Source: Hormiphora californensis (taxonomy: Eukaryota; Ctenophora; Tentaculata; Cydippida; Pleurobrachiidae). From it: DNA of 64,000 nucleotides. Under the pieces are notes generated by a model, which had not been told where the DNA came from, made no database searches, and was given only the letters and a program-made list of their open reading frames with translations. The stretch lies in contig CM035359.1 in assembly GCA_020137815.1 (NCBI GenBank), positions 3,846,532 to 3,910,531 on the forward strand, read 5' to 3'. Shown here piece after piece: positions 30,385-49,696 of this stretch. The position numbers were made by a program, and so were the translations under genes. Each line of letters opens with the position of its first letter. Within the stretch, counting starts at the first letter, position 1.

Positions 30385-33327
30385 TCATTGGTTGTATGCT
30401 CTAAAGAACAAGTGCGTCTTCAGGGATGTTTTAAAAGTAGTAAGGGATTCTGAGTCCCGGATTGATCGTGGTAGCTGATTCCATAATTTAGGTGCAGCAA
30501 TACTGAAAGCGCCTCTAGTGTTCTCGTAGTGGTACTCACTCCTCCGCACCTCTTTCAGAGCGGTGACGTCATTATCCACTCGGAGTGATTTCACTTTCTG
30601 GGGCCGCTTCACTAACATCTCAGACATGTATGGAGGGGATTGATCATGAAGAGTCTTGTATACCATCAAGCAAATTTTGTACTCTATTCGCTGTTTCACA
30701 GGCAAGAAGTGTGATTTCATACGAAGTTTTGTTACACCGCGTTTTCCTCTTTTCCCGTAAATGTATCGTGTCGCACTGTTCTGAACTTTCTGTAGACGTT
30801 TCAGGTCAGAATCCTTTAATGAAACCAAAAGAGAGTTGCAATAATCGATACGGCTATGAATAAGGGTTGAAACCAGCTTAGTTTTCTGTGCCTTACTCAA
30901 TTTTCCGGCTATTCTCCACATCTGTACCAGTTGTAGATTGCAAGCTTTGACAACTTTAGTAACGTGATCGGCCATTGATAATGTGCTGTCAAACATTACG
31001 CCCAAGTTTCTCGCTCTTGGGGTGACTTCTGTTTCGCCATCTTCTGGATTGATCAATATGTTCTCAATATCAGGTGATTTACTCCATTTGTTTTTCAGGA
31101 TGAGAACTTCCGTTTTCTCTGGGTTGAGCTTCAGCATACTATGAGCCATCCACAATTTTATGTGTGCCATGCATTTCTGTAGTCTTTCGGTCACCTCACC
31201 GATTGATTCTGGTGAGAATGAAACATATATCTGACTATCATCAGCATACATATGTATGGTTAGGTCGTATAATGCAGCAATCTTTTCCAGGTCCTTCATA
31301 TATAGGATAAACAACAACGGGCCAAGAATAGACCCTTGGGGCACTCCGATTTCAATAGGTTTCGAACTGGACTCCGTCGATCCGATCTTAACCTTCGCAA
31401 AGCGTCCTGACAGGTAGGATTTGATCCATTTCAGAACACTACCTCCAATTCGATATTCATTCTCAAGTCGCCGTAACAGTTCTGAATGCGAGATGGTGTC
31501 GAACGCGGCCGAGAGGTCCAATAACACAAGAATCACCTGAGATTTGCTGTCAATCTGCAAGAGGATGTCATTGACAATTTTCACGGTCGCCGTTTCGCAA
31601 GAATGTTTCGTTCTATAGGCGGACTGGAATTTAGCGAAAAGATCATGTTTTTCAAGATGGTCAATCAGCTGCTCAGCTACACATTTCTCTACTACCTTTG
31701 ATAAAAATGATAAGTTGGAAATAGGTCTGTAGCTTTTCAATTGATCCGGATCCAATGACGCATTTTTGTGAGCAGGTCTTATTACAGCTGTTTTCAAGTT
31801 ATCAGGCACTTCTCCTTGGGACAGACTGGAGTTGACAATCTTCGAGATTATTGGTAGGAGATGAGGTAAGGCACCTGTGAGTAGAGAGGTCGGTATAGGG
31901 TCAAGGGAACAATGTTTTTGGTTCATTCTTCGGATGGTAGATACAAGTTGTTCATCCGATACCGGTTTAAACGATGCAAGGACAGGCACTGATGTTGGTG
32001 TTCTCGTATCGGGCAAGTTAGGCAAGGTTTCTGAGAAGGATGGATCATTTCGAATATCTTGATAAATCTTTTCAACTTTGGAGTGAAAGAACTCACTCAG
32101 TAAATCCGGAAGTTTAGCAGGATCAGGCACTGTTGGGAGTGCTTTCGGGGTTTTATCTTTACCCAGCAGGTAGTTCATCACCTGATAGGTAGCAGATGGA
32201 TTGCCCTCAGCAGCCTGAAGTCTGCGTCTGAAAAACTCTCGTCTAGCCCGTCTAAACACTGACCTTGCGTATCTCACTTCTCTTACAAACTCCCTTTCCG
32301 CTAGATCAAGTTCTTCATAAGTAACTCGATTGGGCTTCTTTAGCTTCTTCTTGTAAAGCCGTCGATACCTGCGCTCAGCCCCACGCCTGCTCTTCAGTGC
32401 TGTATAGCAGTCAACGTCAAACCACCGAGGTTTGTCACCGATCAAAAGTGTTTTCTCTTCAAGAGGTGCAAGCTCGTCTAGAATGTCTAATAAGAGTTCA
32501 TCATACATCTCAACGCACTCAGTAAGAGATCGCCCAGGAAAATTGGGGCCCTTCAGCTCAGATTTCTGGATCATTTCAGTTATAGCTTCCACCGTCACTC
32601 TTCGCATGCATCTAGATACAACAGTCTTTTTCTGAGGAAGACGGTTTGATGAGCCACAGTGAACGTTGAATGACACCAGAAAATGATCAGGGACTTCTGG
32701 GGTAGGTAAAACATCGACATCACTCAAGAGGTAATCATCATTTGTGAGAACCAAATCAAGCCAACCTCCATTTATGTGTGTTGGCTGGTCGATCTTCTGT
32801 TGCCAGTTATGGTCTCCAACTATCTGCATGAAGTTATCAGAAAAAGAGCAGCTGGGGTTCTCAATGTGAATGTTGAAATCACCTGTTAATACTAGATGGC
32901 CTGACTTGGTCGTGAAGTCAGACAAGAAATCTCCAAATTCGTCCAAGAAAGCAGTCTGTTTAGACGCATCTGGTGGGCGATAAACAACAGCCGCTCTAGT
33001 GAGCTCTACTCCTCGCCCCTCCACCGTCACCTCTAAACACTCAAAAGATGAAAATTGTCTGTTAGTTTTGCACCGCTTCACCGTCAAACCATTCCTAGAG
33101 ATAACCGCTACACCCCCACCTCTGGATCCTCTCGAGAGGTTGATTAGTTGATAATCAAACTCAGAAATTTGTCTGCTAATGGAGTGTTCTTCTTCATGGA
33201 GCCAGCTCTCAGTAATGCACATAACATCGACACAGTTCTCAGAGACTAACATCATGACCTCCTCAAGTTTATTCCGGATAGAAAAGCAGTTCAAGTTAGC
33301 AAATCTGAGATAAGGAGCCTCTAACAT
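30385..33327 (-). CDS. LINE ORF2: endonuclease and reverse transcriptase
   Basis: A 980-residue frame without interruption. The N-terminal APE-type endonuclease (~1-230) shows CITESWL, RGGGVAVI, LTGDFNIH and the closing PDHFLVSF. The reverse transcriptase (~480-770) shows RPISNLSFLSKVVEK, SAYRTKHSCET, LDLSAAFDTISH, GVPQGSILGPLLFILY and the catalytic YADD in HMYADDSQIY. The C-terminal tail has the family's LWNQLPRSIRDSESLTTFK. It nicks target DNA and copies the element RNA in the nucleus by target-primed reverse transcription. All motifs are present, so it may be active. RNase H is not evident. Translation probably depends on re-initiation after ORF1, since its ATG lies two bases after the ORF1 stop. 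Confidence 0.9.
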   Translation of the reverse strand: MLEAPYLRFANLNCFSIRNKLEEVMMLVSENCVDVMCITESWLHEEEHSISRQISEFDYQLINLSRGSRGGGVAVISRNGLTVKRCKTNRQFSSFECLEVTVEGRGVELTRAAVVYRPPDASKQTAFLDEFGDFLSDFTTKSGHLVLTGDFNIHIENPSCSFSDNFMQIVGDHNWQQKIDQPTHINGGWLDLVLTNDDYLLSDVDVLPTPEVPDHFLVSFNVHCGSSNRLPQKKTVVSRCMRRVTVEAITEMIQKSELKGPNFPGRSLTECVEMYDELLLDILDELAPLEEKTLLIGDKPRWFDVDCYTALKSRRGAERRYRRLYKKKLKKPNRVTYEELDLAEREFVREVRYARSVFRRARREFFRRRLQAAEGNPSATYQVMNYLLGKDKTPKALPTVPDPAKLPDLLSEFFHSKVEKIYQDIRNDPSFSETLPNLPDTRTPTSVPVLASFKPVSDEQLVSTIRRMNQKHCSLDPIPTSLLTGALPHLLPIISKIVNSSLSQGEVPDNLKTAVIRPAHKNASLDPDQLKSYRPISNLSFLSKVVEKCVAEQLIDHLEKHDLFAKFQSAYRTKHSCETATVKIVNDILLQIDSKSQVILVLLDLSAAFDTISHSELLRRLENEYRIGGSVLKWIKSYLSGRFAKVKIGSTESSSKPIEIGVPQGSILGPLLFILYMKDLEKIAALYDLTIHMYADDSQIYVSFSPESIGEVTERLQKCMAHIKLWMAHSMLKLNPEKTEVLILKNKWSKSPDIENILINPEDGETEVTPRARNLGVMFDSTLSMADHVTKVVKACNLQLVQMWRIAGKLSKAQKTKLVSTLIHSRIDYCNSLLVSLKDSDLKRLQKVQNSATRYIYGKRGKRGVTKLRMKSHFLPVKQRIEYKICLMVYKTLHDQSPPYMSEMLVKRPQKVKSLRVDNDVTALKEVRRSEYHYENTRGAFSIAAPKLWNQLPRSIRDSESLTTFKTSLKTHLFFRAYNQ

Positions 33328-33329
33328 CT

Positions 33330-34685
33330 CTAGTTTTTTGCCATCCCATTAATTATGTTGAGGCGCACTGGGCATTTGTGATCACCACTGAAATGGGTTA
33401 TCGCATTAGCTTTATGTTCAGCAGAATGGTTACAATTAACACAGAGTTTTGTATGGGGAGCATCACATTTCTTCACATCGTGGTCACCGCCACATCTCTT
33501 ACACACCGAGACATCACTTGTACAGTCCTTGCTAACATGATTGTACCCCTGGCACTTGTAGCATTGCTGGATATAGAAGCGCTCCTGAACATTCAGCCTC
33601 GATCTGCCGTAATACAACTTGCCTTCCTGCAGCAAACGTTTCTGGATCTCTACTGGAAGCCTAAGACCAACATTGCACAGCTGCTTGTTTTTGAAGTGGC
33701 TCTTAACGTCAACGACAGTAGTGTTATTAGAGCTGAGCCATGGGTTTTTGGATAGAAGATTGTGCAGGACCAATTTGTTGAGAGCCTCTTTGCCTACTCC
33801 CTCAGTTTCCAGAGGCACGCTAAGAACGGTCACTTTTGCAGTTAGGGTAACTGGAGCAACAGTAACCTCATCAGGAGTCTTTTCGTCAATAATATCACTT
33901 ACAGACTTCAAGTCCGTTGAGCTCGGAAATCCAATAACGATTTGATCCTCACCTTTGCAGTCAAGGAAGTTCAGAGGGGTCGACACCAATACCCTGTCAA
34001 GGGTCTTAGCTATTTCGGAAGCATCTTTGTTGGGACATTGTACCTTCAGTTTCAGAGATGGGGCCGATTTAAGAACGGGACGCGGTGGTGGGATGATGGG
34101 GAGCGGATCAGCTGTGGGGGCAGCTGGTTTATCAATCAAGGATGCATAGGTGGTTGAAGATTTGGGGGTGGTAACGAATTGGGAAGTGGAGGTTTTGATA
34201 GGAGTTGCCATAGAGTCCTGGAGGATCTCTAGGGAGGGAGAAGCAGATGACGGGTTTGATGGAGAAGGTGATCTATTGGGGAAGAAGGACTGGAGTACCG
34301 CAAGAATCTTAGACTCAATTTGATCATTCAATTGGCTCACCTTACCGTCCATTTCCTTAGAGAGGTCATCAAAACGTGCCTCGAAATGAGGAGCTAGTTT
34401 AGCTGTCAAGGAATTTATTAACACCTGGTTTCCCTCATCAATGTCCCGCAATACTAGACACTGAGTACACCACCAGTCATTAAAATTCTTCGGGAGCGTA
34501 TTACCAGTATAGTTGGCAAAAAAGGGATTGGCACAGGTCTTGTGAAAGTGACTCTTACAGTTAGCACACTGTACACGAACTCCCTTTGGATCAGTTTCCT
34601 CGCCGCACTTGCAGATATCGGAAGCCATAGCTTTTCTGTTATCACCACAGTAGGTAGAAAGTTGTCTGCCCTCCTGGGCGATCAC
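33330..34685 (-). CDS. LINE ORF1: PHD-like and CCHC zinc-knuckle RNA-binding protein
   Basis: A 451-residue frame. An N-terminal PHD-type finger occupies ~25-80 (CKCGEETDPKG..CANCKSHFHKTC..WWCTQC). A coiled-coil-like stretch (~95-140) and a Ser/Pro-rich linker follow, then a compact region of ~130 residues. Zinc knuckles near the C-terminus read CYKCQGYNHVSKDC, CKRCGGDHDVKKC and CVNCNHSAEHKA. This layout is known from ORF1 of several CR1/Jockey-type LINEs, where it packages element RNA. The first ATG of the frame is used here; a second Met (MASDICKC) twenty residues on is an equally good start. Confidence 0.85.
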   Translation of the reverse strand: MIAQEGRQLSTYCGDNRKAMASDICKCGEETDPKGVRVQCANCKSHFHKTCANPFFANYTGNTLPKNFNDWWCTQCLVLRDIDEGNQVLINSLTAKLAPHFEARFDDLSKEMDGKVSQLNDQIESKILAVLQSFFPNRSPSPSNPSSASPSLEILQDSMATPIKTSTSQFVTTPKSSTTYASLIDKPAAPTADPLPIIPPPRPVLKSAPSLKLKVQCPNKDASEIAKTLDRVLVSTPLNFLDCKGEDQIVIGFPSSTDLKSVSDIIDEKTPDEVTVAPVTLTAKVTVLSVPLETEGVGKEALNKLVLHNLLSKNPWLSSNNTTVVDVKSHFKNKQLCNVGLRLPVEIQKRLLQEGKLYYGRSRLNVQERFYIQQCYKCQGYNHVSKDCTSDVSVCKRCGGDHDVKKCDAPHTKLCVNCNHSAEHKANAITHFSGDHKCPVRLNIINGMAKN

Positions 34686-34740
34686 TGTGACATATCTACC
34701 TGCTCAATAAATAGTTTTACGTTGTAGTTGATGAAAGTTT

Positions 34741-34892
34741 GAAGTAGGAGTAAAATACCCAGGGATCGATGTGAAGGAGGTTGGGAAAAGACCCAGGGAT
34801 CGATGTGGAGCAAGGTAGGGAAAGGACCAGGAATCGATGTGGAGGAGGTAGGAGTAAAGGACCCAGGGATCGATGTGGAGGAGGTAGGAGTA
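34741..34892. repeat. Continuation of the 36-bp minisatellite
   Basis: Four or so units with the CCCAGGGATCGATGTGGAGG core, on the 5' side of the LINE. They match the arrays at 28.7-30.3 kb and show that the LINE split the array. Confidence 0.9.
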
Positions 34893-35040
34893 GAGGCCCC
34901 TCGGAAATGTTCAAGTCATGCACAATCAAGTCACGCCCACCAATCACAGCTCAGAACGCGCGGAGTGCTTCGCGCGTTCTGAGCTGTGATTGGTGGGCGT
35001 GACTTGATTGTGCATGACTTGAACATTTCCGAGGGGCCTC
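34893..35040. repeat. 148-bp perfect palindrome with CCAAT boxes
   Basis: GAGGCCCCTCGGAAATGTTC.. is mirrored by ..GAACATTTCCGAGGGGCCTC. The arms are ~70 bp without visible mismatch around GAGTGCTT. Each arm holds CCACCAATCACAGCTC. Probably a hairpin-type MITE; it sits at the edge of the minisatellite. Confidence 0.9.
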
Positions 35041-35733
35041 CGAGTTGAAATTCTTGAAGTTCGAACTTTTCAAGCATTTTTCAACTCGGTTTTTCTCAAA
35101 TGTTGTGCGCGGCGCGACATTTTGCAAGAAATAAATTCGCGGCTTTTGATTTGCGCGCGCCAAAGAAGCTCTGGCAAGGACCGCCGAATTCGTTTGTCCT
35201 GTTTGCAGATTGATAACTTTAACTTGTCCATAACTTGCAAGCATTTTGCTTGAAGCTGAAGCACCCGTCGCGTAAAACAGTGATAATATAACCATTCATC
35301 ACGATCTAAAACCGTCATACTGATTGATGTTGATTGTCATGTTGAAATTGAAAAAAATGTTCTTTGGGTTGAGAAAATGAATTTGGGAATACATTTAACA
35401 CATGGATCAGACATTAACACAAATGATCTCTAGATAACTTGTCAACAAACATTTTCAAATCCATTTGAAGAAGATGACATAATATGAAGTCAACTATTCA
35501 TATTCCAGGTCGCAAACTTAACTAGCTCATATTTGAAAAAAAGGAACATTACATACTTTTACAGTATGAATTTTATATTAATCCCATAATTACTTACAGG
35601 GATCAGTCTAGTGATGGGGGTTGACTAACATCTAAACATAAATCTAGAGACAACTCCGTCTCCATATTTTTGGAAACCGTGGTGCGGGGTGCTCTCGGCT
35701 CGGGTTGAGTCGCCTGAGACACGGTATGAACAA
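35041..35733. other. Non-coding sequence 3' of COPA exons
   Basis: No COPA C-terminal exon could be found here. Short open frames on the minus strand show no family features. The right edge is the GGTATGAACAA target-site copy of the next element. Confidence 0.5.
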
Positions 35734-37031
35734 GGATGGTGAGATTCCTTCCCACGCCCTTGAGATGCAGGCCGCGGCTAATGTCTATTTTTTTAGATAG
35801 CAATAGTGTCCTACAGACCAGGCAGGGAATCTTCAGGGGTGACCCGGCATACCCCGGGGTAAACCATGAAGCTCTTGAACTGCCTGGAGCATCTCACATA
35901 CCACTCCAAGGAAACAGAGCTGCCCTCCTTGGGTGGTGTGTTTTTCTCTCTTCTTTTCTCTAATCCGCTCATGACTCATCTCTCTCTGAATAGAGATACC
36001 CCCGGCCGGTATTACACCATCTCCCCAGCCTTGTGCACTGGGCCAAAGTAGATGGCTAAATACCGGCCAAAACCCGTCCTCCAGCAAAAGTCCAGGCTGG
36101 AGGAGGTCTAATCTCAACTGGCCCACCTCTACCTTCTGTCCACCTAGCCTCTGGACAGGTATAAAAGGTCTAACAAGCTAGGTCATAACTGGTTAGCTAC
36201 CACCGACACTCGGCAAAATTCCCACGCCGAGGTCGAGATAAACTCAAGGGGTGTTTCCGTAGCCCAACAGGGAGAAACTACACTAACCAGTAGCCTCGCT
36301 ACTACCTACGCTTCTTCAAAAGTCCATGAGAAGCGTAGGATATTCCCAAATGGCGATTACCCCCCAAACGATGAAGGTAACAAACCAACATCATCACTCT
36401 CTACTAACAAACAAGCCTCCACAAAAACCTGATCAACAAACAGAACAAACCACTATCCCATGCTACAAAACAAATTTCTATGAGTGACGCACATAGATAC
36501 CTAACCCACTAAACATTTCACACGCCAGAGTTCCGTTAATTGGGAAGGAACCTGCCCTAACTACCCCATGAACGGCCGGACGCTGCATCTGCATCACGAA
36601 CAAAAAGTGATGTTCCATGAACCCACATGGAGTACTGATTACAAATCAGAGGTTGGCAGCGCAAAATCTACAAAGGTGCCATAGTCAATGGAGCGTCCGA
36701 ATTGTCCTAGCCAAGGCCACATCTAGAGCGATCAATGCTGAGATGCCACTCACCAAGGGTCGCTGGAGATATCCGAGACTGGCACAATGTGAAAACAGTG
36801 CTGGTGCGGTCCTCTTCATGGGACCTGTTAAGATAGTTATGGGAGACGATTCCACCCTTATCTCCAAAACCATGGACATAAGACGGAGGAAGAAAACTCT
36901 CCCGGGGGAAAGAGGAAACTCTGGAACCTGAGCTCCGTCCTTCTCGGGCGTGAGGAACTGGCTGCCGGACGGGATAAAATCACAAGTAGAGGATTGGAAG
37001 CGGAGGCGCATACAACAACAACAACAACAAC
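35734..37031 (+). mobile_element. Retroelement-like insertion with 11-bp target-site duplication and (CAA)n tail
   Basis: The flanks carry the same 11 bases, GGTATGAACAA, at 35723-35733 and 37032-37042. The insert ends in seven ACA/CAA triplets (37011-37030). Long target duplications plus a simple-repeat tail are the mark of target-primed retrotransposition. No RT motif is readable in the 1.3 kb, so this is a non-autonomous, SINE-like or internally deleted LINE copy. It sits 35-45 bases beyond the last visible COPA exon. Confidence 0.7.
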
Positions 37032-37076
37032 GGTATGAACAATTCGAGGCTCGGGATCTAAACTAAAATATTTCAC

Positions 37077-45253
<8,177 letters not shown>

Positions 45254-45469
45254 CTGTGGAAAACATGTTTGGGTTATAGACATTAGAATTTCACATTTTC
45301 TCAGAATACTTGTGCACTTGCGGGGAGCACTTGATTTATTAACGTATCTTTAGATAATAAAACGAACATTGTGTCACCAAACACACATTTACCAAAATAT
45401 TAACGAGCAACAGACATTTAAACAAGTTGGAACAATATATTCGTAAGACAGTCGGTAACAGGACAATTT

Positions 45470-45580
45470 CAGGAACCGACCGAATCAGGAAGTACTGGTC
45501 CCTGATTGGCTGATAACCAGTCACGTGACCTAAATAGTGAGTTCTGATTGGTTGTTTACTTGTTTCGGTCGGTAACAGGA
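45470..45580. mobile_element. MITE family A
   Basis: CAGGAACCGACCGAATCAGG at left and CGGTCGGTAACAGG at right, with CCCTGATTGG, GTCACGTGAC and CTGATTGG inside. GTCGGTAACAGGACA also precedes the left end, so a local duplication is present. Confidence 0.85.
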
Positions 45581-46139
45581 CATTTTGTTACCAAGTTCCA
45601 AGACATTCCAGAGATAGAATCACACTAACACAATATGTTAGTTAGAGTCTAGTCAGTCTATAAGATGCTGTTCGGTCAGACCATTCACAGCCTCTCACCT
45701 ATACTGAAATATATTTCATTCTTTGCATCTTTCTATCCATCTTTATTTCTCTCCATCTCTCTCTCTCTCTGTATCTCTCCCTCTCTTTCCATCATTTTCA
45801 TTCTCCATTCCACTTCTTGACCTGCTTCTATTCGAAGCACTATATAGCGTTTTCACAATCTCCCGTTCTATTCGAGGTTTAAACTTGGGAGCGAATCCTT
45901 GATGTGCTAAAAGAGACGGAAGGATGGAGAGAGATGGAGAGAGATAGGAAATAAGATGTGAAAATAATAGATAGAAAACGGAGAGAATGCGATTGGGAAA
46001 GAGTTTTCCCTGGTATGGTCTTGTCACAAAGGTGTCGACACGAATGTGAATATAAGAGAAACAAATGATTTGAACGAACGGGCTTTCCTACCGTTGATAG
46101 CGAGCGCTCTAATCATTGTTCGCCTCTCATTGGTTCTCA

Positions 46140-46215
46140 CAGGTCACGTGATGCCGATACTGCGCTCTGATTGGTCTACAGCAGTCACGTGATATAGTAT
46201 CTGTTAACATCCCAT
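46140..46215. promoter_or_regulatory. Clustered E-box and CCAAT motifs
   Basis: Two TCACGTGA sites (46144, 46185) alternate with CTGATTGGTC and CCCATTGGTC; CTCATTGGTTC precedes at 46125. CACGTG binds bHLH-zip factors and inverted CCAAT binds NF-Y. The sequence outside the motifs does not match MITE family A. Function is inferred only. Confidence 0.4.
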
Positions 46216-46337
46216 TGGTCCAAGTAAGACAAGTAGCTCTTCTTAGAGTTATCCCGATCACTATGTTGAAAGGAACTAGACTTGAACCGTGCACTTTTAA
46301 TCCACTGTTTATGAGAACGAGAAAGTGAGAGTGAGAT

Positions 46338-46421
<84 letters not shown>

Positions 46422-46747
46422 TGATGAAGAGTGAAAAAGTCACAGATAGGGGAGAAAGATAGTTGGAAAGGGAGTGAAAAAGTTCGAAGCTTTCCACACC
46501 TCTCTGATCTCGAAGAAGAAGCTCCTATTCGTTGTGTCTGGTGATTTTAAACAAGTCCCGCTTCAGACATCAGCTCAGCCATCTTTTTCCCTATCTCTCT
46601 AGTTTCTCTCTATCTATCTTTCCCTATCTCTCTAGTTTCTCTCCATCCATCTTTTTCCTATCTAGTTTTATTTCTCTCACTTTGCTATTCCACTTGACTA
46701 TGTCTAGGTTCACTTAGTTTCAGATTAGTTCAAGCGGAAAGATATGC

Positions 46748-46823
46748 CCGATATACCGGACACCCCGATTTACCGGGCAAACCCTTTCCTCCGAGAATCA
46801 CGTGGTAAATCGGGGTCCGACTG
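46748..46823. mobile_element. MITE family B, left-truncated
   Basis: CCCCGATTTACCGGGCAAAC then GGTAAATCGGGGTCCGACTG followed by TA. Confidence 0.75.
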
Positions 46824-48793
46824 TACTATCTCAGCTTCATTAGTTATTCAAACCGAATAAATCCTCTCCTTTTCACTAAGCTTCCTCTTCTTCTCCCCCG
46901 CCATCATCACGAACTATGCAACACAACGTCTGGTGACAGTTCTAGTGATTCTGAAGGAGTCATCCTCAGTTTAAACATGTTGATCTTCTAACTTCCAGCC
47001 AATCCTGCTTCGAGTGGCCTATCACGTGATCTATGAGGACCAACGAGAATCAAGATCTTTCTTGTCATGTGACTAATTCATGGTAGACACTAGGGTGAGA
47101 GAGACAAAAGTGGGTGAGTTTGTTACTTTAACTATAGGGAGGGAGAGACCGAAGTGGGTAGTTTAACATTCCGACATTCGACAGGGATTGAAGCAGACTA
47201 GGCAGAGAAGAGGAATAAGGAGATAAAAAGTGAAACAACGAATAGAGAGAGAGAGAGAGAGAGAAGAGAGATGAGGAGGAGAGAGAGAGAGAGAGAGAAG
47301 ATAGAGAGATGAGAGCGAGTGATCGGAGATAGCATCTAGTCTAGTATTGTAGAGAGAGGGCAATGCAGAAGAAGATTGAGTAGTCGGCATTTCAGTCTTC
47401 AGCACCTGCCTGTTAAACACTAAGAGCGAGAAGAAGGGAGAAAAACTGAGACTACAACAACAAGAAGATCTTCCTGAAGCACTATTATCCAACTTCAGAC
47501 TGCTACTTTGTTTCGGAGATCTGATATTTGCAGTTTTCCGAGTTATATTCTCTCCAAGGCCTCGTTTCAGCATGATTGCAGTGATCACTTTCTCGCGTTG
47601 TTCCCTTTGCGGTGGATCTATTACAGTTTTAACAGCTTCTTCTGATGTTCTTCCTTTGATCTGATCATGGGTCGTGTGATATATTCAGTGCAACACAGCA
47701 CAATAGTTTTGTAGCCGTTGTCAATTATTTATTAATTAATTAATTAATGAAGCCTAAAATAAGGCGACAATAAGGTGGGTCAGACCGCATGTTTACAATT
47801 AGTGGCTCACAGCTCGTCAGCATTTGTATCCATGAAAAAGGAAAGAGTGAGAGTGAGCGAGAGAGATAGTGAGAGAGAGGGAGAGAGAGAGAGAGAGAGG
47901 GGGAGGAGAGAGAGAGAGAGAGAGAGTGAGAGAGAAAGTTATTGCAAACCATGCGTCATCTTCTTTCTCAAAATTCAAATTTAAGTTCTTTCTCTCTTCC
48001 CTGCCCTGAGCTTAGTAATGTTGTATCCCTCCCCTTTTCTTTTCAATTAGCGTTTGGTCAAATTTTGGTTTCACTCCTTCTCAGTCCACTCCATTATTTT
48101 TATTTTCTCTCTTTTCCCACTTTCTCCCTCCCATTCACAATTGCATGTGTCACATGAAAGGATCCAGCATGTCACGTGACATTTGGTAATTAGTAATATA
48201 ATTTGTGCTGATGTCAATCGAGAATTGGGTGAATTATCATAGCGACAGAAATGTTGTGGTTCAACGTGATAAAATATTGCTGGGAATTAGGCCAGGCTAA
48301 TATATCATAACAGAGTCCTTGAATATCCAGATAGGCCCGACCTGGTATATCTCAGCACCCAAAATTGATGATGCCAATTGCCATCCCGACTGAAGTGGAG
48401 GGGTGACTGCGTCACTGAACCCAAAATAGGAAATCTTTCAGTCGCTCCAAACCGAAGATTCCGACTTATCTCTGATAAAACCGACTTCAAAGGTATCGGG
48501 ATATATCTGATGAAAAGATAGAGCACTAAAACGTGAGCAGGATGACGCACATGCAGGGGCCCTCCCTACCCCTGTGAAGTACCATGTTGTCACCACCCCT
48601 CAGTTCACCACCATTTTATCACATTATCTTCTTTCTCTCTCTCTCTTCTTTGTGTCACTCTCTTTTCTCTCTCTCCTCCTCGTGCTCAAAGGTGGCACAA
48701 ATTTCGGCACGCTTCCCACATCATCTGTTAAACTAAGATAAGGATTGTTCACTCCTTTCTTTTTCTCTCTACCTCTCTCTCTCTCTCTCTCTA

Positions 48794-48861
<68 letters not shown>

Positions 48862-49164
48862 TCACGTGAGGGATCATACTTCGTAGCCGGCAACAAGCTC
48901 TTCAGGCAAACTTCAATAATCATTGACGATTGCACCTCTCAGCAACTGCTCATCGTGAACGATAGCTTGAAAGAGGGAGATATAAAGATAGAGACTAGAG
49001 AAAGGGAGAGAGAGAGGGAGAGAGAGATCAGAAATATATCAAACAAGAGGGAGGGGGATGAAGAGAACGCATGTTAAAACAATTGCAGATTGAAAGATGC
49101 ATGGCAGTGATTGTGAATCAACACGATCCATGAACCACGTGCTACTCTGGTCACGTGACCATCC

Positions 49165-49262
49165 CAGGAACCGACCGACACAAGTTAACAACCAATCAGA
49201 ACTCATTATTTAGGTCACGTGACTGGTTATCAGCCAATCAGGGACCAGTATTTCCATCCTGA
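49165..49262. mobile_element. MITE family A, with shortened right end
   Basis: CAGGAACCGACCGACACAAG, CAACCAATCAGAACTC, GTCACGTGAC, CAGCCAATCAGGG, then TTTCCATCCTG instead of the full right terminal repeat. Another GTCACGTGAC lies just outside at 49150. Confidence 0.85.
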
Positions 49263-49379
49263 CTTTCATCCATTTGAGGAGGAGAAGGAACGATCTTGTG
49301 CGATGTGATGGTGTGGTTTGTTTAAAAGCTGTACAAAAACATCTTTCTAAGGAGATTATATGGAGCGAGGGAGAGAGAA

Positions 49380-49452
<73 letters not shown>

Positions 49453-49643
49453 TGGTTTTTAGTTGTGTCTCGCGACGACATGATGGATCTATTTTAAAAG
49501 TTTCGTCTTGTAGTTAGTTTAGAGATTGTTCAGCCTCGGGGCTATTGGCTTGTGGTAGGAGGGCACGAGGGGTAGTAGAATGATGCATTGGATTGGTTTT
49601 CAAAGCAATCGGGAGAAAGAGAGAGCTAGAGAGATAGAAAGAA

Positions 49644-49696
<53 letters not shown>

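Larger units (their letters stand above)
30320..34740 (-). mobile_element. Nearly full-length non-LTR retrotransposon (CR1/L2/Jockey group)
   Basis: Two intact frames (ORF1 34685-33330, ORF2 33327-30385) are flanked on both sides by the same 36-bp minisatellite. The element therefore inserted into the array. ORF1 stop and ORF2 start read TAGAGATG on the minus strand. The exact ends are not defined; no long poly-A tail is seen at the 3' side. Confidence 0.85.

Noticed and set aside
28615..30388. Long minus-strand frames with LLHIDPWVLYSY repeats, and their + strand mirrors
   Set aside because: They are translations of the 36-bp minisatellite in several frames and both strands; there is no start context, splice signal or domain.
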